Counted from the stretch's first letter, positions 30,292 through 39,700 are shown. The stretch is 53,049 bases of DNA from Candidatus Doudnabacteria bacterium (GCA_031291995.1 JARLHZ010000001.1:1-53049), one strand, 5' to 3'. The notes: generated by a model from the sequence alone, not told the origin. A program made the numbers and translations.

Positions 30292-33200
30292 TTATTTACT
30301 CCTTTTACGAGTCGCTGCTTTTTTTACCTTGCGCGAGGGTTTTTTAGCTGCGTCTACACGTCTAGCCCTTATCGCTGCCAAAAGATCCCTTGCACTTGTA
30401 GGCTTTAAATCTTCGGCAGATTCTGCCGAAGATACTCTTGGCCTCGTTGCCTCGAGCCCGCGCACTGGAGTACCAGTCGGTCTTAATTCACCCCCAGGTC
30501 TCCCGGGAACACGCGGGCCGCCTATTGGCGCAGGACCGCGGCGTATTTCCGTAATTCCCTGGGCTTTTCGCAAAGTAGCTCGCAAATACTCTTCTCGACT
30601 GCCGGAAGCGGAAACCTGCTTGTCAAAATTTTTCCTAGGTTCCGGTTTTAAAGACGGCTTTAAGTCAAAAACTCGTTCTAAAACCTTTAACGGTTCAATC
30701 TGATATTTAGCGGCTAAAGCGTTTATATCGGCATCGCGAAGATTGTTCGCGCCAACTTTGTCCCGAAGTTCTTTGTCGTTAATCTCCAAGGCCCAGCGCT
30801 CAAATAAATCTGGGCTTGCGCCTTTCCAAATTGCTAACAAACCGGGGTTTTTTTCCGCCATCAACCTAGCCAACTGCGCCAAAGTCCTGCGCGTATTGCT
30901 GGAACCTTGCATATACTTGGCCTGTTCTTTAGCCTTCTCAATTTCCCCATAAGCTCCTTCAGCTTCAAACAAACCCGGCACTAAAGTTTTTGGCTTTATG
31001 CCGCTCGACTCCTGAAACTGCAATCCGGCATTCCGATAAATAAATTCCAAGGGGTTTTGCTCAAATTTCTGTTTCGCCTCAACTTTAATCTTATGCTCTA
31101 GTTCAGCCTTATCATTCTCCCGCTTTTGTTCCGCATCATTCAGTCTTTCTCTTTTTGGTTTCCAAGATTCAAATTTTTTCTTAAGATGGTCAGTTTTTAA
31201 AATCTTGATTCCCCTTACCGTTATTATTTTGCGGTCTTTGTCTTTGATCTTTATTTCACCTATTTCATAATCTTTGTATTTTACAAACTTATTGCTGTTT
31301 ACATTTGTAATAACATTTCCATGGTCATCTATTGGATCGCCGTCATCATTAGTCTCAATGCCAGCCAAACCCAGCCAAGCCAAAGCGCGCTGGACTTGAG
31401 GAGAGTCTTCGGTTACTCTCCACTTATTCATCATCCAATAAAATTCCTGCTGTAGTCTGTCTGTATTAATGGTCTCCTGATCACCTTGAATCTGCTCCGC
31501 AAAAGATTTTCCGTATACATTCATTTCTCCCCATTCATCCCAAGCCTTTGCCACCGGCTTCCCCTTTTGATACATCCCCAACTCGCGCCTGGGATCTGTT
31601 TCCAGCCACGCTTTATTTTCATAGGCAAAAGGGTTTCTGTCTTTTGGCAAAACGTTATCCACCCCACGACGCCCCGTTCGGATCATGTCCCCTAATTGGG
31701 TGTCTGCTCCGGCATCTTTTTCAACCCGAGCCCCGCCCACAGCGCAATAAGCGCTGGCTCTTAAAGCAGTATTTCTTCCTTGCGTTATAACCTGCTTCTC
31801 GCCTGTTTTCCGATTTACTACAACATAACCGGTTTCAGGATCCACATAAGGGGTCTCCGTACCTTTATACCCATACCTGTTTTGCGCATCCAAAAATTGG
31901 TCAAACCGCGTTGTAAGGAAAAAATTCGGCCATTTACTATAAGTTTCGTTATCATGGTCTATCCTGCCTACCATTCCATCGTACCTAACTCCGTTTCCAG
32001 CTGCCGCTTCGGACTCATTTCTGTCAAAATCATCCATTAAGTACCTCAAATACTTATCGGACATATCTCGTAAGTCCGCATCATTGGTCAATATAAGAAA
32101 GTCTTTATTAACTGGCGACTTTCGGTTTCGCGCTCTAACGCAAGCGGCGTCATATAGATACTTAATAATCCAACCCCACATAGGACGTTTCTCAAATTCT
32201 TTTTTCATGACCCTGATTTTCATTTCAGGATGTTTTTCCTGATATTGTCTGATGACTTCTTCCGTATCGTATGCTTCCGGATTCCCATTCCGAACTCGTT
32301 CGTCCGCACCGGGTAACATTGAGAGAGCTTCGCGGCGATCTTTGGGATGATTCAAAAATAAAATCAGCTCAAATTCCTCGGGTTTAACTGAACCGTTTGC
32401 AATCTGTTTCCTATATTGCTCTAATGTATTTTCTATAACTTTACCTTCTCCTAAATCAAATACCGGAATACAAGCTACGGCCCGGCATTCAGCAACCATC
32501 CCCTCTTTCATACCAGGTTGTTTGAGAATACTTTCAAAATCCTTTTTGTAATACGCGTTGCTTTCTATCCCATTTCTCATATACCAATCCATTTCCCTTT
32601 CAAAATCTAATTGCGCTTGCGGATTATCTCGCAAAATTGGCGACATTCGTTCCCTATATTCGTGCCTCAACTCTTCGGATTCTCTTCCGTAACCACCGTA
32701 AGGCGGTGGGGGCTCTATTGTCCTCTCCATTTCTTCCAGTCCCGGTCTGGTGTAAGCCGGAATTATTAACGGCGGTTCGGTGATGTAGTCGGTTGGGTTT
32801 TCCGGGCGGCCGAGGACGGTTACTGGAACTTCGTGATGGCCGGGAATGAAATGATCGGAGCCAGGTGTGTGGATTATATGGTCGGCGGTCGCGCCAAAAT
32901 CGTGGCCTTGAGCCGTGGCAAAAACATGTCCGTCAACCCGGAACTCCATAAACCTGAACGGCAGGTGGCCGTCGTGTAGCATTGATTTGTCGGTAAACGT
33001 AGAAGAAATTTCTGAAGGAAATGACAGTTTGCCGTTGTGTGCGACTTCGTAAAGCATGCTTAAGCCGGCATGATTAGCCGCGTCAGTCGGAATTATTGCC
33101 ACCTGGATATGATCCTGGAGAGTTTTGTTTTGAGCCCACTCAACTAATTTTGGACCCATATGTACCAACATTTGATCGTAAGTACCGTCAGGATTCATCC

Positions 33201-35415
33201 CGAATTCCGGATCAAAGTGGTAATCTCCATTTCCATCCACATGGACATGTTCATGCAAATTTTTAAACAAGTTTGCCATGACCATATTGGCATCCATAGA
33301 AACCGTTCCGTCTTTGGCCTGCTCCAAAAACAATTCCTGCTGTTTGCCTTCATACTCTATTTCTTTATTGTGGATGGTACTGAAGTGTTTACCCGGATTG
33401 TCATGAGAGTCCACCCGGTGGTGTTTGGCCAAGCCGGGAAATTTTTCTTTGAGCTCTGCCAAAGTTAAATGGTGCCCGTGCTCAACCATGTCGGATCCGG
33501 AAAGGGCATGGTGCTGATCCGGGGCGCCGCCATGGCCTAAGTCCTCATGCGGGCCAAAATGATGATCAGCCAAATATTTATGGGCTTCCGGCGTTAAACT
33601 TCCGTCCGGTTTTAGTTTAAAGGAATCGGTAATTGCCCGGCTTTGGTCAAAAATTTTAAATCCGCCATGCCCGTCCGGGCGCATTTCATAACCTTCGGGT
33701 AACTTAAAACCATGGCCGGCAACTGTTTGTTCGTGCAAATTTATAAAACGCGTATTATGGCCGGATTGCATGTCTACTATACGCCTTCTTAAGCCCTCAA
33801 CCAACGTAACGTGCTCTCCGGGAGAATGCGCCGAAGATTGGCCAACAAAACCATGCAAATCGTGGCTGACCAAGGCATGAGCCTCCTGCATTACCATACC
33901 AATGGCCCCGCCGATTAAGGCGCCTTTGCCCGCGGCTATCCAAACCTTCCGAGTTTTCAATTTCTTAAAAGTCTTAACCTGATTTTTAATTCCTTTTTCT
34001 CCATGCCACAACTCCTGGAACGATTCATCTTTTTTGGTTCGAATTTCAGTTTCAAAATCTCTTCCATTTGCAACAGCCCATTTATTCAGTTCAGTCCTGG
34101 CCTTATAAACAACCATATTTAATCTGGCTCGTTCCTGTTCTACTTTGGTTACATCCGAAAAACTAATTAAGTCTACTTTTTTGGCTTTGTTTGAACGCCA
34201 GAATTGCCACATATGCGTCTTTGGATTCTCTACGATTCCATCATCGGATATCTGAATGCGCGCTTTAATGTCACCCACAGCGCTTAAGGCTTCGTTATAT
34301 TCGGTTTCGGTTAAATCTTTAGCTTCACGACCTGCTAATTTATCAAAAAGACTTGTTTTAACCCCCTTTTCTAACTCTGTGGCGCTTTTGGTCTGAATAC
34401 GCGAAGTCTCAAGCTCATTTCTTCTTTCCGCCAGTGCCGGATTCTTAACTTCTTTGCCCTGGGCTTTTTCGCGGGCATGTTGCATTCTTTCCACTTCCAA
34501 TTTCCGGCTTTCCCTGCCCGCGGCCACAGCGCCGCTGGCCGCCATACCCAACCCAAAAACCGAAGCCGCTCTCTTGACGCTGCCCTGGACTACTTTGGTA
34601 AAGATTGTATTTACAGACGCAACCGCTACGGCAACTGTTTTTTCATTAAATATCCCTCCCGTCCACCTCTGGATTTTATCTACTATATTATCTATAGCGT
34701 TAAATTGCGCTTCAGTGCGCACGCCGGCCTTGGCTTTACCAACAACAACGTCAAAATCTAAATCCGTTTCCCGCAATGCCGCCTCATGGTCTACCGCCTG
34801 TTCAACCTGGTGCTTTACCTCCTTGGCAATATCAAATAAGTTATCGGCATACATTTTACCCTTACCCAAAGCGTCGGGTTTCAATCCGTGAAGTTCAGCA
34901 AAAATTCTATTTTTGTAAGCGTGAAAACCACCCTCGTCCAAATTCCCGCGGGCGTATTCCCGTATCAGAGTTTGAATCCTGGCTTTAATTACCTGCTCCT
35001 GATGGCTGTTGCCTAACCGGTCAATTGTTTCGCCGGCGCCTTTATGAATAAACTGATCTTCCAACTCAGGGCTAACCATATAGCGGGCAGTTATTGCGCC
35101 CGCTTCCTTATTGTGCGCTTCCTTTTTGTCTTTGCCCTCGTCGTGCGCGTAAAGATTGCCGCTCTCTATGATTTCTTTTTCCGCTTTATACCTCTCCCTG
35201 GTTTGATTGATTTCACTGCGCTTCCAAACGGTTTTGCCGAAATTTTTGACCCGATTCCAAAAACCCTTGGGTTTCTCCGAGCTTTCGGTAGATTTGTCCA
35301 AGGCGACGTCTTTGGATTTTGCCGTTACGGCATCGCTTATATCGGCAATTACGAACTTCTTTTTCCCGCCGCTTATATCTTGTATTTCTTCGGGGTTAAA
35401 GCCAAGTCGTTCCAT
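30292..35415 (-). CDS. Giant 1707-aa protein with a GT-A-like glycosyltransferase region
   Basis: Residues 1-270 are charged and helical. Small hydrophobic stretches occur at ~275-300 (ASVFGLGMAASGAVAAGR) and ~490-510 (GKGALIGGAIGMVMQEA). A His-rich region spans ~600-740 (HHFGPHEDLGHGG, HGHHLTLAELKEK). Residues ~975-1290 look like a family-2-type GT-A domain: VACIPVFDLGEG, FELILFLNHP, LILTNDADLRD (DxD-like, ~1108) and TALRASAYCAVGG. The C-terminus ends in a basic tail (PSRKVKKAATRKRSK). No signal peptide. The activity and acceptor are unknown; very large proteins are known in CPR. It follows a DUF5663 gene and precedes the 772-aa gene with 11-bp spacing. Confidence 0.7.
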   Translation of the reverse strand: MERLGFNPEEIQDISGGKKKFVIADISDAVTAKSKDVALDKSTESSEKPKGFWNRVKNFGKTVWKRSEINQTRERYKAEKEIIESGNLYAHDEGKDKKEAHNKEAGAITARYMVSPELEDQFIHKGAGETIDRLGNSHQEQVIKARIQTLIREYARGNLDEGGFHAYKNRIFAELHGLKPDALGKGKMYADNLFDIAKEVKHQVEQAVDHEAALRETDLDFDVVVGKAKAGVRTEAQFNAIDNIVDKIQRWTGGIFNEKTVAVAVASVNTIFTKVVQGSVKRAASVFGLGMAASGAVAAGRESRKLEVERMQHAREKAQGKEVKNPALAERRNELETSRIQTKSATELEKGVKTSLFDKLAGREAKDLTETEYNEALSAVGDIKARIQISDDGIVENPKTHMWQFWRSNKAKKVDLISFSDVTKVEQERARLNMVVYKARTELNKWAVANGRDFETEIRTKKDESFQELWHGEKGIKNQVKTFKKLKTRKVWIAAGKGALIGGAIGMVMQEAHALVSHDLHGFVGQSSAHSPGEHVTLVEGLRRRIVDMQSGHNTRFINLHEQTVAGHGFKLPEGYEMRPDGHGGFKIFDQSRAITDSFKLKPDGSLTPEAHKYLADHHFGPHEDLGHGGAPDQHHALSGSDMVEHGHHLTLAELKEKFPGLAKHHRVDSHDNPGKHFSTIHNKEIEYEGKQQELFLEQAKDGTVSMDANMVMANLFKNLHEHVHVDGNGDYHFDPEFGMNPDGTYDQMLVHMGPKLVEWAQNKTLQDHIQVAIIPTDAANHAGLSMLYEVAHNGKLSFPSEISSTFTDKSMLHDGHLPFRFMEFRVDGHVFATAQGHDFGATADHIIHTPGSDHFIPGHHEVPVTVLGRPENPTDYITEPPLIIPAYTRPGLEEMERTIEPPPPYGGYGRESEELRHEYRERMSPILRDNPQAQLDFEREMDWYMRNGIESNAYYKKDFESILKQPGMKEGMVAECRAVACIPVFDLGEGKVIENTLEQYRKQIANGSVKPEEFELILFLNHPKDRREALSMLPGADERVRNGNPEAYDTEEVIRQYQEKHPEMKIRVMKKEFEKRPMWGWIIKYLYDAACVRARNRKSPVNKDFLILTNDADLRDMSDKYLRYLMDDFDRNESEAAAGNGVRYDGMVGRIDHDNETYSKWPNFFLTTRFDQFLDAQNRYGYKGTETPYVDPETGYVVVNRKTGEKQVITQGRNTALRASAYCAVGGARVEKDAGADTQLGDMIRTGRRGVDNVLPKDRNPFAYENKAWLETDPRRELGMYQKGKPVAKAWDEWGEMNVYGKSFAEQIQGDQETINTDRLQQEFYWMMNKWRVTEDSPQVQRALAWLGLAGIETNDDGDPIDDHGNVITNVNSNKFVKYKDYEIGEIKIKDKDRKIITVRGIKILKTDHLKKKFESWKPKRERLNDAEQKRENDKAELEHKIKVEAKQKFEQNPLEFIYRNAGLQFQESSGIKPKTLVPGLFEAEGAYGEIEKAKEQAKYMQGSSNTRRTLAQLARLMAEKNPGLLAIWKGASPDLFERWALEINDKELRDKVGANNLRDADINALAAKYQIEPLKVLERVFDLKPSLKPEPRKNFDKQVSASGSREEYLRATLRKAQGITEIRRGPAPIGGPRVPGRPGGELRPTGTPVRGLEATRPRVSSAESAEDLKPTSARDLLAAIRARRVDAAKKPSRKVKKAATRKRSK

Positions 35416-35433
35416 AAAAAGGATGTTGCCTAA

Positions 35434-35760
35434 TTATTTTATTCCAAGATAGGTATTTCTAAAATTCGTCAGGGCTTCGGCCGTGAGCTCCTGTAAGTTT
35501 GGAATTTGCCGGTTCGTAAACTCTTCTATGGCCTGCTGATTGCCGCCGTCCAAAAGTTTGTCAAACTCTTCCAGTTTTTCCGGTGGAATATTGGCCATTA
35601 TAGTGGCGTTTATGATATCTTCAGCCCGGTCGTAAACGTCGGCCTTAATTTGCTCCATTACGTCAGGCTCAACTTCAAAATTTTTGGCCGCAACCAAATT
35701 ATCCACGAAAGTCCTTAATCCTTGCTCGGCTTGATTGTTTTTTGTTTCTAAATTAGCCAT
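35434..35760 (-). CDS. DUF5663-type small protein
   Basis: 108 residues from ATG at 35760 (MANLETKNNQAEQGL). The stretch VMEQIKADVYDRAEDIINA, then MANIPPEKLEEFDKLLDGG, fits the DUF5663 pattern seen repeatedly in CPR genomes. Function unknown; probably a helical adaptor. First gene of the operon that includes the giant protein; a good promoter lies directly upstream. A TTG at 35793 would extend the frame but lies at the transcription start. Confidence 0.7.
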   Translation of the reverse strand: MANLETKNNQAEQGLRTFVDNLVAAKNFEVEPDVMEQIKADVYDRAEDIINATIMANIPPEKLEEFDKLLDGGNQQAIEEFTNRQIPNLQELTAEALTNFRNTYLGIK

Positions 35761-35793
35761 ATTTTCGATGTTTTTATAAATCTCTCTGAGCAA

Positions 35794-35822
35794 ATTATAG
35801 CATAAATATCCAAAAAGACAAA
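35794..35822 (-). promoter_or_regulatory. Promoter of the giant-protein operon
   Basis: On the minus strand, TTGTCT (35822-35817), 17 nt or 16 nt depending on register, then a perfect TATAAT (35799-35794). Transcription would start near 35787, about 27 nt before the DUF5663 start. Confidence 0.7.
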
Positions 35823-35827
35823 AAAAA

Positions 35828-35884
35828 GTAGGAACCGGCCGAAGCTGGTCCCTACAAGGTAGCGATGGATCGCTACAAATTGCG
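35828..35884. repeat. Two adjacent palindromes upstream of the giant-protein operon
   Basis: GTAGGAACCGGC-CGAA-GCTGGTCCCTAC (35828-35855, two mismatches) is followed by GTAGCGAT-GG-ATCGCTAC (35859-35876). The first resembles the palindrome inside der (49164-49191). The string ATCGCTACAAATTGCGC (35869-35885) recurs at 52955-52970 with one base missing. Confidence 0.75.
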
Positions 35885-35896
35885 CAACACTTGGTT

Positions 35897-37042
35897 TCAG
35901 TCCTGGTGATTCGTTTCCACCGGCACCTTTTCAGGCGTGGCCGGAGTTTGATGCCGGAACCAACCGCAGGGTGGGATAGGAATGTGGGTTACGGCACTGG
36001 CAATGAGGGTACCGCCACAGACGATAATTGCCGTCCGAACCGGATGACACACCACTTGCACGACCGTAATCCGCGCGAAAATGTTGTGGTGAACCTCGCA
36101 GTACCCCGCCTCCTCTTCAGGAGGCTGGAGCGTAAACGGAGTCTCACCCTCCCAAGTCCGTTTGCAAACAGCGGTGGAACCGGCACCAGCGACCCGAGCT
36201 TCGAACGTGTGGAGGCCGGGACCATTAGGCATAGGGCCTGTGGTATAGGGCTGGCCGTCCACAAACACGGAAATGTCGCCACTGGCCATAACCGAAAATC
36301 CGGTTTCCGGGCTTCCGGTAGGAGGTAGGCACCATGGTCCGGCAGGCGGAACTTCTATCGGTGGCGCGATGGGTGCTGGCGGCTGAGCGGGCGGGCGTTT
36401 TTGACGGTTCTTTACGACCACATTGACCGTTTCTCCCGGCTCGACCGTCACTCGTGGCAGCGACACATCGTACTGCTCCCAAACTACGGAAGCAATCCGC
36501 TCGGAAATCTCGTAGTCACCCGCGGGAACGTCTACCGTAAGCTCGCCGTTGGCGTCCGGCTCCCCGCAAATGGTGCCGGCACAGAGTGTAAACACTCCGG
36601 TCGGGACAGGAATCTGTTTGCCCTCGGTATTGAAGGCCTCCTTTAAAAAGTGGACCTTCCCTGTAGGCGGAGCTGGCGGCGGAGCGGGAGGCTTGCAGCC
36701 TTCGCATTCCGCGCCGTTAAGGCATTCCTCAAGCACAACTTCGGTGCCATCGGAATTTATCCAACCAATGGTGCCGGCCGGAACCTTGTATGCGACGTTG
36801 GCGATGCGGACAGCTCCGCCAGCTTCGACCACGCAGTACTGCATTTTCCGCAGCACTTCGTTACCGGTAAAAACGTAGCGGGTATTCAGTCCCCGTTCCG
36901 CCTTTACGGTTTCCAGTTCGGCGCCACAGCGACGCATTGCCGTCGGGCTGTCTGCCCGGGGCGTGAGTAAACGAGTCTTGCCGTCCTCCTGCCCGAAGGC
37001 GATTGACACGGCTCCCAACAACAACAGCAGCGTTTTCATCAT
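35897..37042 (-). CDS. Secreted protein with Cna-B/SpaA-like domain
   Basis: The signal peptide MMKTLLLLLGAVSIAFG gives an exported ~365-residue protein. The region ~125-220 (VHFLKEAFNTEGKQIPV..., LTVDVPAGDYEIS, VEPGETVNVVVKN) resembles a prealbumin-like Cna-B/SpaA domain. It is flanked by Pro-rich linkers (PPAPPPAPPTG, RPPAQPPAPIAPP) and followed by a second beta domain; a late hydrophobic stretch (VRTAIIVCGGTLIASAVTHI, ~335-355) may be a membrane anchor. The start at 37042 follows GAGGA at good spacing and is buried in a long hairpin. Codon usage is G+C-rich relative to the neighbouring giant operon. Confidence 0.7.
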   Translation of the reverse strand: MMKTLLLLLGAVSIAFGQEDGKTRLLTPRADSPTAMRRCGAELETVKAERGLNTRYVFTGNEVLRKMQYCVVEAGGAVRIANVAYKVPAGTIGWINSDGTEVVLEECLNGAECEGCKPPAPPPAPPTGKVHFLKEAFNTEGKQIPVPTGVFTLCAGTICGEPDANGELTVDVPAGDYEISERIASVVWEQYDVSLPRVTVEPGETVNVVVKNRQKRPPAQPPAPIAPPIEVPPAGPWCLPPTGSPETGFSVMASGDISVFVDGQPYTTGPMPNGPGLHTFEARVAGAGSTAVCKRTWEGETPFTLQPPEEEAGYCEVHHNIFARITVVQVVCHPVRTAIIVCGGTLIASAVTHIPIPPCGWFRHQTPATPEKVPVETNHQD

Positions 37043-37045
37043 AAA

Positions 37046-37108
37046 AAGTATCCTCAGTGCAAACCAAAACGCGTAATAGTCCGCGCTTAAGTTTGCACTA
37101 AGGTACTT
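37046..37108 (-). promoter_or_regulatory. Leader hairpin that covers the ribosome-binding site of the Cna-B-like gene
   Basis: On the minus strand, AAGTACCTTAGTGCAAAC (37108-37091) pairs with GTTTGCACTGAGGATACTT (37064-37046): 17 Watson-Crick pairs, one U-G pair and one bulged A. The 3' arm contains the Shine-Dalgarno GAGGA and ends 3 bases before the start codon. The 26-nt loop contains CGCG...CGCG. This would hold translation off unless opened. Confidence 0.65.
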
Positions 37109-37260
37109 AAACCCAAGTAAATTGCTAATCCTCCTTATTTTGATTGAATTATCAACCAACGAAAAACCAAATCTTTCGTCGAAGGACAATTATCTAAAAA
37201 CTAATGATTAACTCGTAACTTATTATTTATCACTTCTAACTACTTTGAATCGGAGAGGGA

Positions 37261-37352
37261 GGAGACTGGCATGCGTCTCCCCCCCTTCCTATAAGCCCCG
37301 TACCCGTCGTGGTACTGGGGCCGCCCGCCTTGCCGTATTCACGGGAGGCGGG
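37261..37352 (-). terminator. Cluster of three hairpins between the two secreted-protein genes
   Basis: In transcription order: AGGCGGG/CCCGCCT (37352-37324), CCCC-A-GTACC/GGTACGGGG (37320-37296) and GGAGAC/GTCTCC (37280-37261). They begin 7 bases after the 683-aa gene stops. No long T-run follows, so they may be a 3' stabiliser, a factor-dependent terminator or repeat DNA. The rest of the 37043-37359 gap holds only the leader of the next gene. Confidence 0.5.
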
Positions 37353-37359
37353 ATTAGCG

Positions 37360-39411
37360 TTACTTCTTTTTGGCGTCTTTGGGCTTGGCTGTTTTCTTGG
37401 GCTGACCGAACTCGTCAGCCTGGCAAGAAACACCGGCGGCCTTGCAGGCGTCTTCCAAGCTCTTCTCCCATGATGCCGCCGTAGCCTTGGGGAGTTTCTT
37501 CCCCGCGGCGTCCAGCTTCAGTATGCTTGCAGTGGTCTTCGCGTCTGCGGCCGCAACCTGTTTGGCCTTGCCAGCGTCGATTTTGGCCTCATCGGCTGCA
37601 GTCTGTGCGGACTGCACGCCAGCCGCCAATGGAGCGAACTTCTCGCCAACCTTAGAGTCGACAATCGCGTTCACTCGCTCTTCGGTCACACCAGCATTGC
37701 CACCGGCATTGGCCGCAATCTTAGCCTCCAGCTCTTCAGCCTTGGCCTTGACCGCGTCAGCCTGTGCCTGCGCCGCGTCCGAGCGGGTCTTAAGAGCCAC
37801 AAAGCGATCATCGTGGAAAACACTGTCGATAATCGCATTGCGGAGCGCTGAGCCAGCCTGCGCCGATGTACCTCTGCCATTGCCCCACGCCTGCGCGCGG
37901 AACTTGGCCACACAGACAGGATCGGGAGAAGCGCCGCAAGCGGCACCTTCCAAAACTAGACGAGTTTTCGCGTCCGCTCCGCCAGAAGAGACGCCGCCGA
38001 CGGACTCGCGAGCCAAATCGATCGCCGCATTCAACTGCACGGCCACCGGAGCATCGTCGATGACGAGCATGGACATGTCCACGCCGCCAACTTTAATGCG
38101 CGCGCGACCTCGGGTGGGGGGCGTAAAGGTAAATGAATGAGCGTTCCCCGTGACCGGAACAGAAGTCCCGTTCAGGTACACCACCTGCACCGCGCCGTTA
38201 CCGGCACAGACCATGGTGTTGCTCACGCCGACCACCGCCAACGGAATTGCGTTGTTGGCTGAGGGGGTAGCCCCGCGCGGAGCCGTTGCGGGATTATAGC
38301 AGCGAGGCGCGGCATAGGCGGCGTGGCCGAAAGACAACAAAATGCAGCCAGCAAATACCGCGACGACACCGAGGCCTTTTTTTCCAGAAGCGGGCTTTGC
38401 CTCATACAAATGGACTTGTACCGATCCCGACTTGGTCGGATCGGCGACCGAGGTCGCAGTGATGACAACCGTAGTCGGATGCCCATCGTGAGTGGGTGGC
38501 GCGGTAAATGTACCACCTTTAATCTCGCCGGCATCCGCCGGAGAAATCGTCCAAGTTACCGCCGGGTTTACCGCGGGTGGTCCGCTGACCCTGGCTTTAT
38601 ACGTGATGCTCTGGCCAGGGTAGAGGATTGCGTTGTCAACGGAGTCGTTGACGTAAACGTTGATTGGCGCTTCGAACATACGCCTTACTATCGACTCGAC
38701 TTCCTCGTCTTTAGTAACTGTCAGCGGCCGAACGGCTTCCTTGATCTGGGTCAAAGTGGGGACCGTGAGGTACATTTGCACTGATGCCGCAATCTCATCT
38801 AAAGTCGGCTGATTGCGTCGCATGATGTCCACCAATTCCGTCTCAGTGAATCCCCTTGGAGCCGCTGGCATTGCGGTCTTGACGCGATCGACAATGTCGC
38901 CGATCGGCGGAACCGTAGGGGTCGGAGGAAGGTCGTCAATTACCGCTTCAACAATCTCCTCAACTGTGGGTAACTTCGGCATGACATTCTTGGCGATCGC
39001 TTCGACTTCATCACGAGTTACGCCGCTGGCCTTGATCTTCTTCGTCCGCCAGATAAGGATGATCAACAAAATCACCAAAACTAGGGCTGAAGTAAAGTTT
39101 GCCGTTTGAAGCCACGTCGGGTTCCCCGGGGTCAAGCCACCGTTGAGCTGCACTACCGGCTTCGTTTCTTTAGCCGGCGGCTGCTTAGGGTTGCCGGTAG
39201 CCGCTTGCGCCGGAGGTGCCTGCTGCTGGGCCGGAGCTTGAACTGCCGGCTGAGCCGGGGGTTGCGCGGGCTGGACCGCGGGAGCCGGAGGAGCCGGCGG
39301 AGCGTAATCCAGTTGCGCGTATACGGGCCCAACACTGAGTGCTAACAGCACCAGCGCGAAGGCCAATAAGCCGAAAAAACTTCGGCGGAAACTTCCACCC
39401 ATGTTCGACAT
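37360..39411 (-). CDS. Large exported Ala/Pro-rich protein with Ig-like and coiled-coil regions
   Basis: 683 residues. Signal-like segment (FFGLLAFALVLLALSVGPVYAQ), a Pro/Ala/Gln linker (~33-85), a transmembrane helix (~103-122, ALVLVILLIILIW), then short helical repeats of the form LPT-x-x-E-I-V-E-A-V (~135-240). A bacterial Ig-like domain follows (~250-335, NVYVNDSVDNAILYPGQSITY...). A second hydrophobic, signal-like stretch (GLGVVAVFAGCILLSFGHAA, ~345-365), a further beta domain, and an Ala-rich coiled coil (~545-640) lead to a Lys-rich end. No family recognised. GGAG lies 8 nt before the ATG; the leader has alternative hairpins. Confidence 0.65.
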   Translation of the reverse strand: MSNMGGSFRRSFFGLLAFALVLLALSVGPVYAQLDYAPPAPPAPAVQPAQPPAQPAVQAPAQQQAPPAQAATGNPKQPPAKETKPVVQLNGGLTPGNPTWLQTANFTSALVLVILLIILIWRTKKIKASGVTRDEVEAIAKNVMPKLPTVEEIVEAVIDDLPPTPTVPPIGDIVDRVKTAMPAAPRGFTETELVDIMRRNQPTLDEIAASVQMYLTVPTLTQIKEAVRPLTVTKDEEVESIVRRMFEAPINVYVNDSVDNAILYPGQSITYKARVSGPPAVNPAVTWTISPADAGEIKGGTFTAPPTHDGHPTTVVITATSVADPTKSGSVQVHLYEAKPASGKKGLGVVAVFAGCILLSFGHAAYAAPRCYNPATAPRGATPSANNAIPLAVVGVSNTMVCAGNGAVQVVYLNGTSVPVTGNAHSFTFTPPTRGRARIKVGGVDMSMLVIDDAPVAVQLNAAIDLARESVGGVSSGGADAKTRLVLEGAACGASPDPVCVAKFRAQAWGNGRGTSAQAGSALRNAIIDSVFHDDRFVALKTRSDAAQAQADAVKAKAEELEAKIAANAGGNAGVTEERVNAIVDSKVGEKFAPLAAGVQSAQTAADEAKIDAGKAKQVAAADAKTTASILKLDAAGKKLPKATAASWEKSLEDACKAAGVSCQADEFGQPKKTAKPKDAKKK

Positions 39412-39430
39412 CTTTTTATCTCCAGAACTA

Positions 39431-39523
39431 CATCATACGGATACCATCTGCTGCGATGAAACTCGGGTATCCTATGCGGTAAATAACCAATCAAAAAATT
39501 AGTTAAAAGCCGCATAGGATACC
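39431..39523 (-). promoter_or_regulatory. Alternative-pairing leader of the 683-aa gene
   Basis: In transcript order, segment A GGTATCCTATGCGG (39523-39510), segment B CCGCATAGGATACC (39479-39466) and segment C GGTATCCGTATG (39448-39437). B is perfectly complementary to A (14 bp) and can alternatively pair with C (7 bp, a bulge, then 4 bp). C ends about 9 bases before the GGAG ribosome-binding site. This is the layout of a two-state RNA switch. Confidence 0.55.
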
Positions 39524-39684
39524 TCCAAAAAATAAGTAACGTTTATTCCTCCTGGTTATTTAAAAGAACAGTTGAGCCCAAAAATTTCCGGGCTCATGTT
39601 TACCTACTATAATAGGCAATAATTAGACCGGAAAACAAATTATTTTTTAACTAACTATTATATCAAAAAACCCGCCATTTGTCA

Positions 39685-39700
39685 ATGTTAGCGGATTTTA
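39685..39700. repeat. Left target-site duplication of the IS
   Basis: ATGTTAGCGGATTTTA, 16 bp, identical to 41114-41129 immediately beyond the other end of the element. Confidence 0.85.

Noticed and set aside
22650-35760. A complete type IV secretion system
   Set aside because: Only a pilin-like protein is present; no VirB4, VirB6 or VirD4 ATPase or channel gene is visible in the window.
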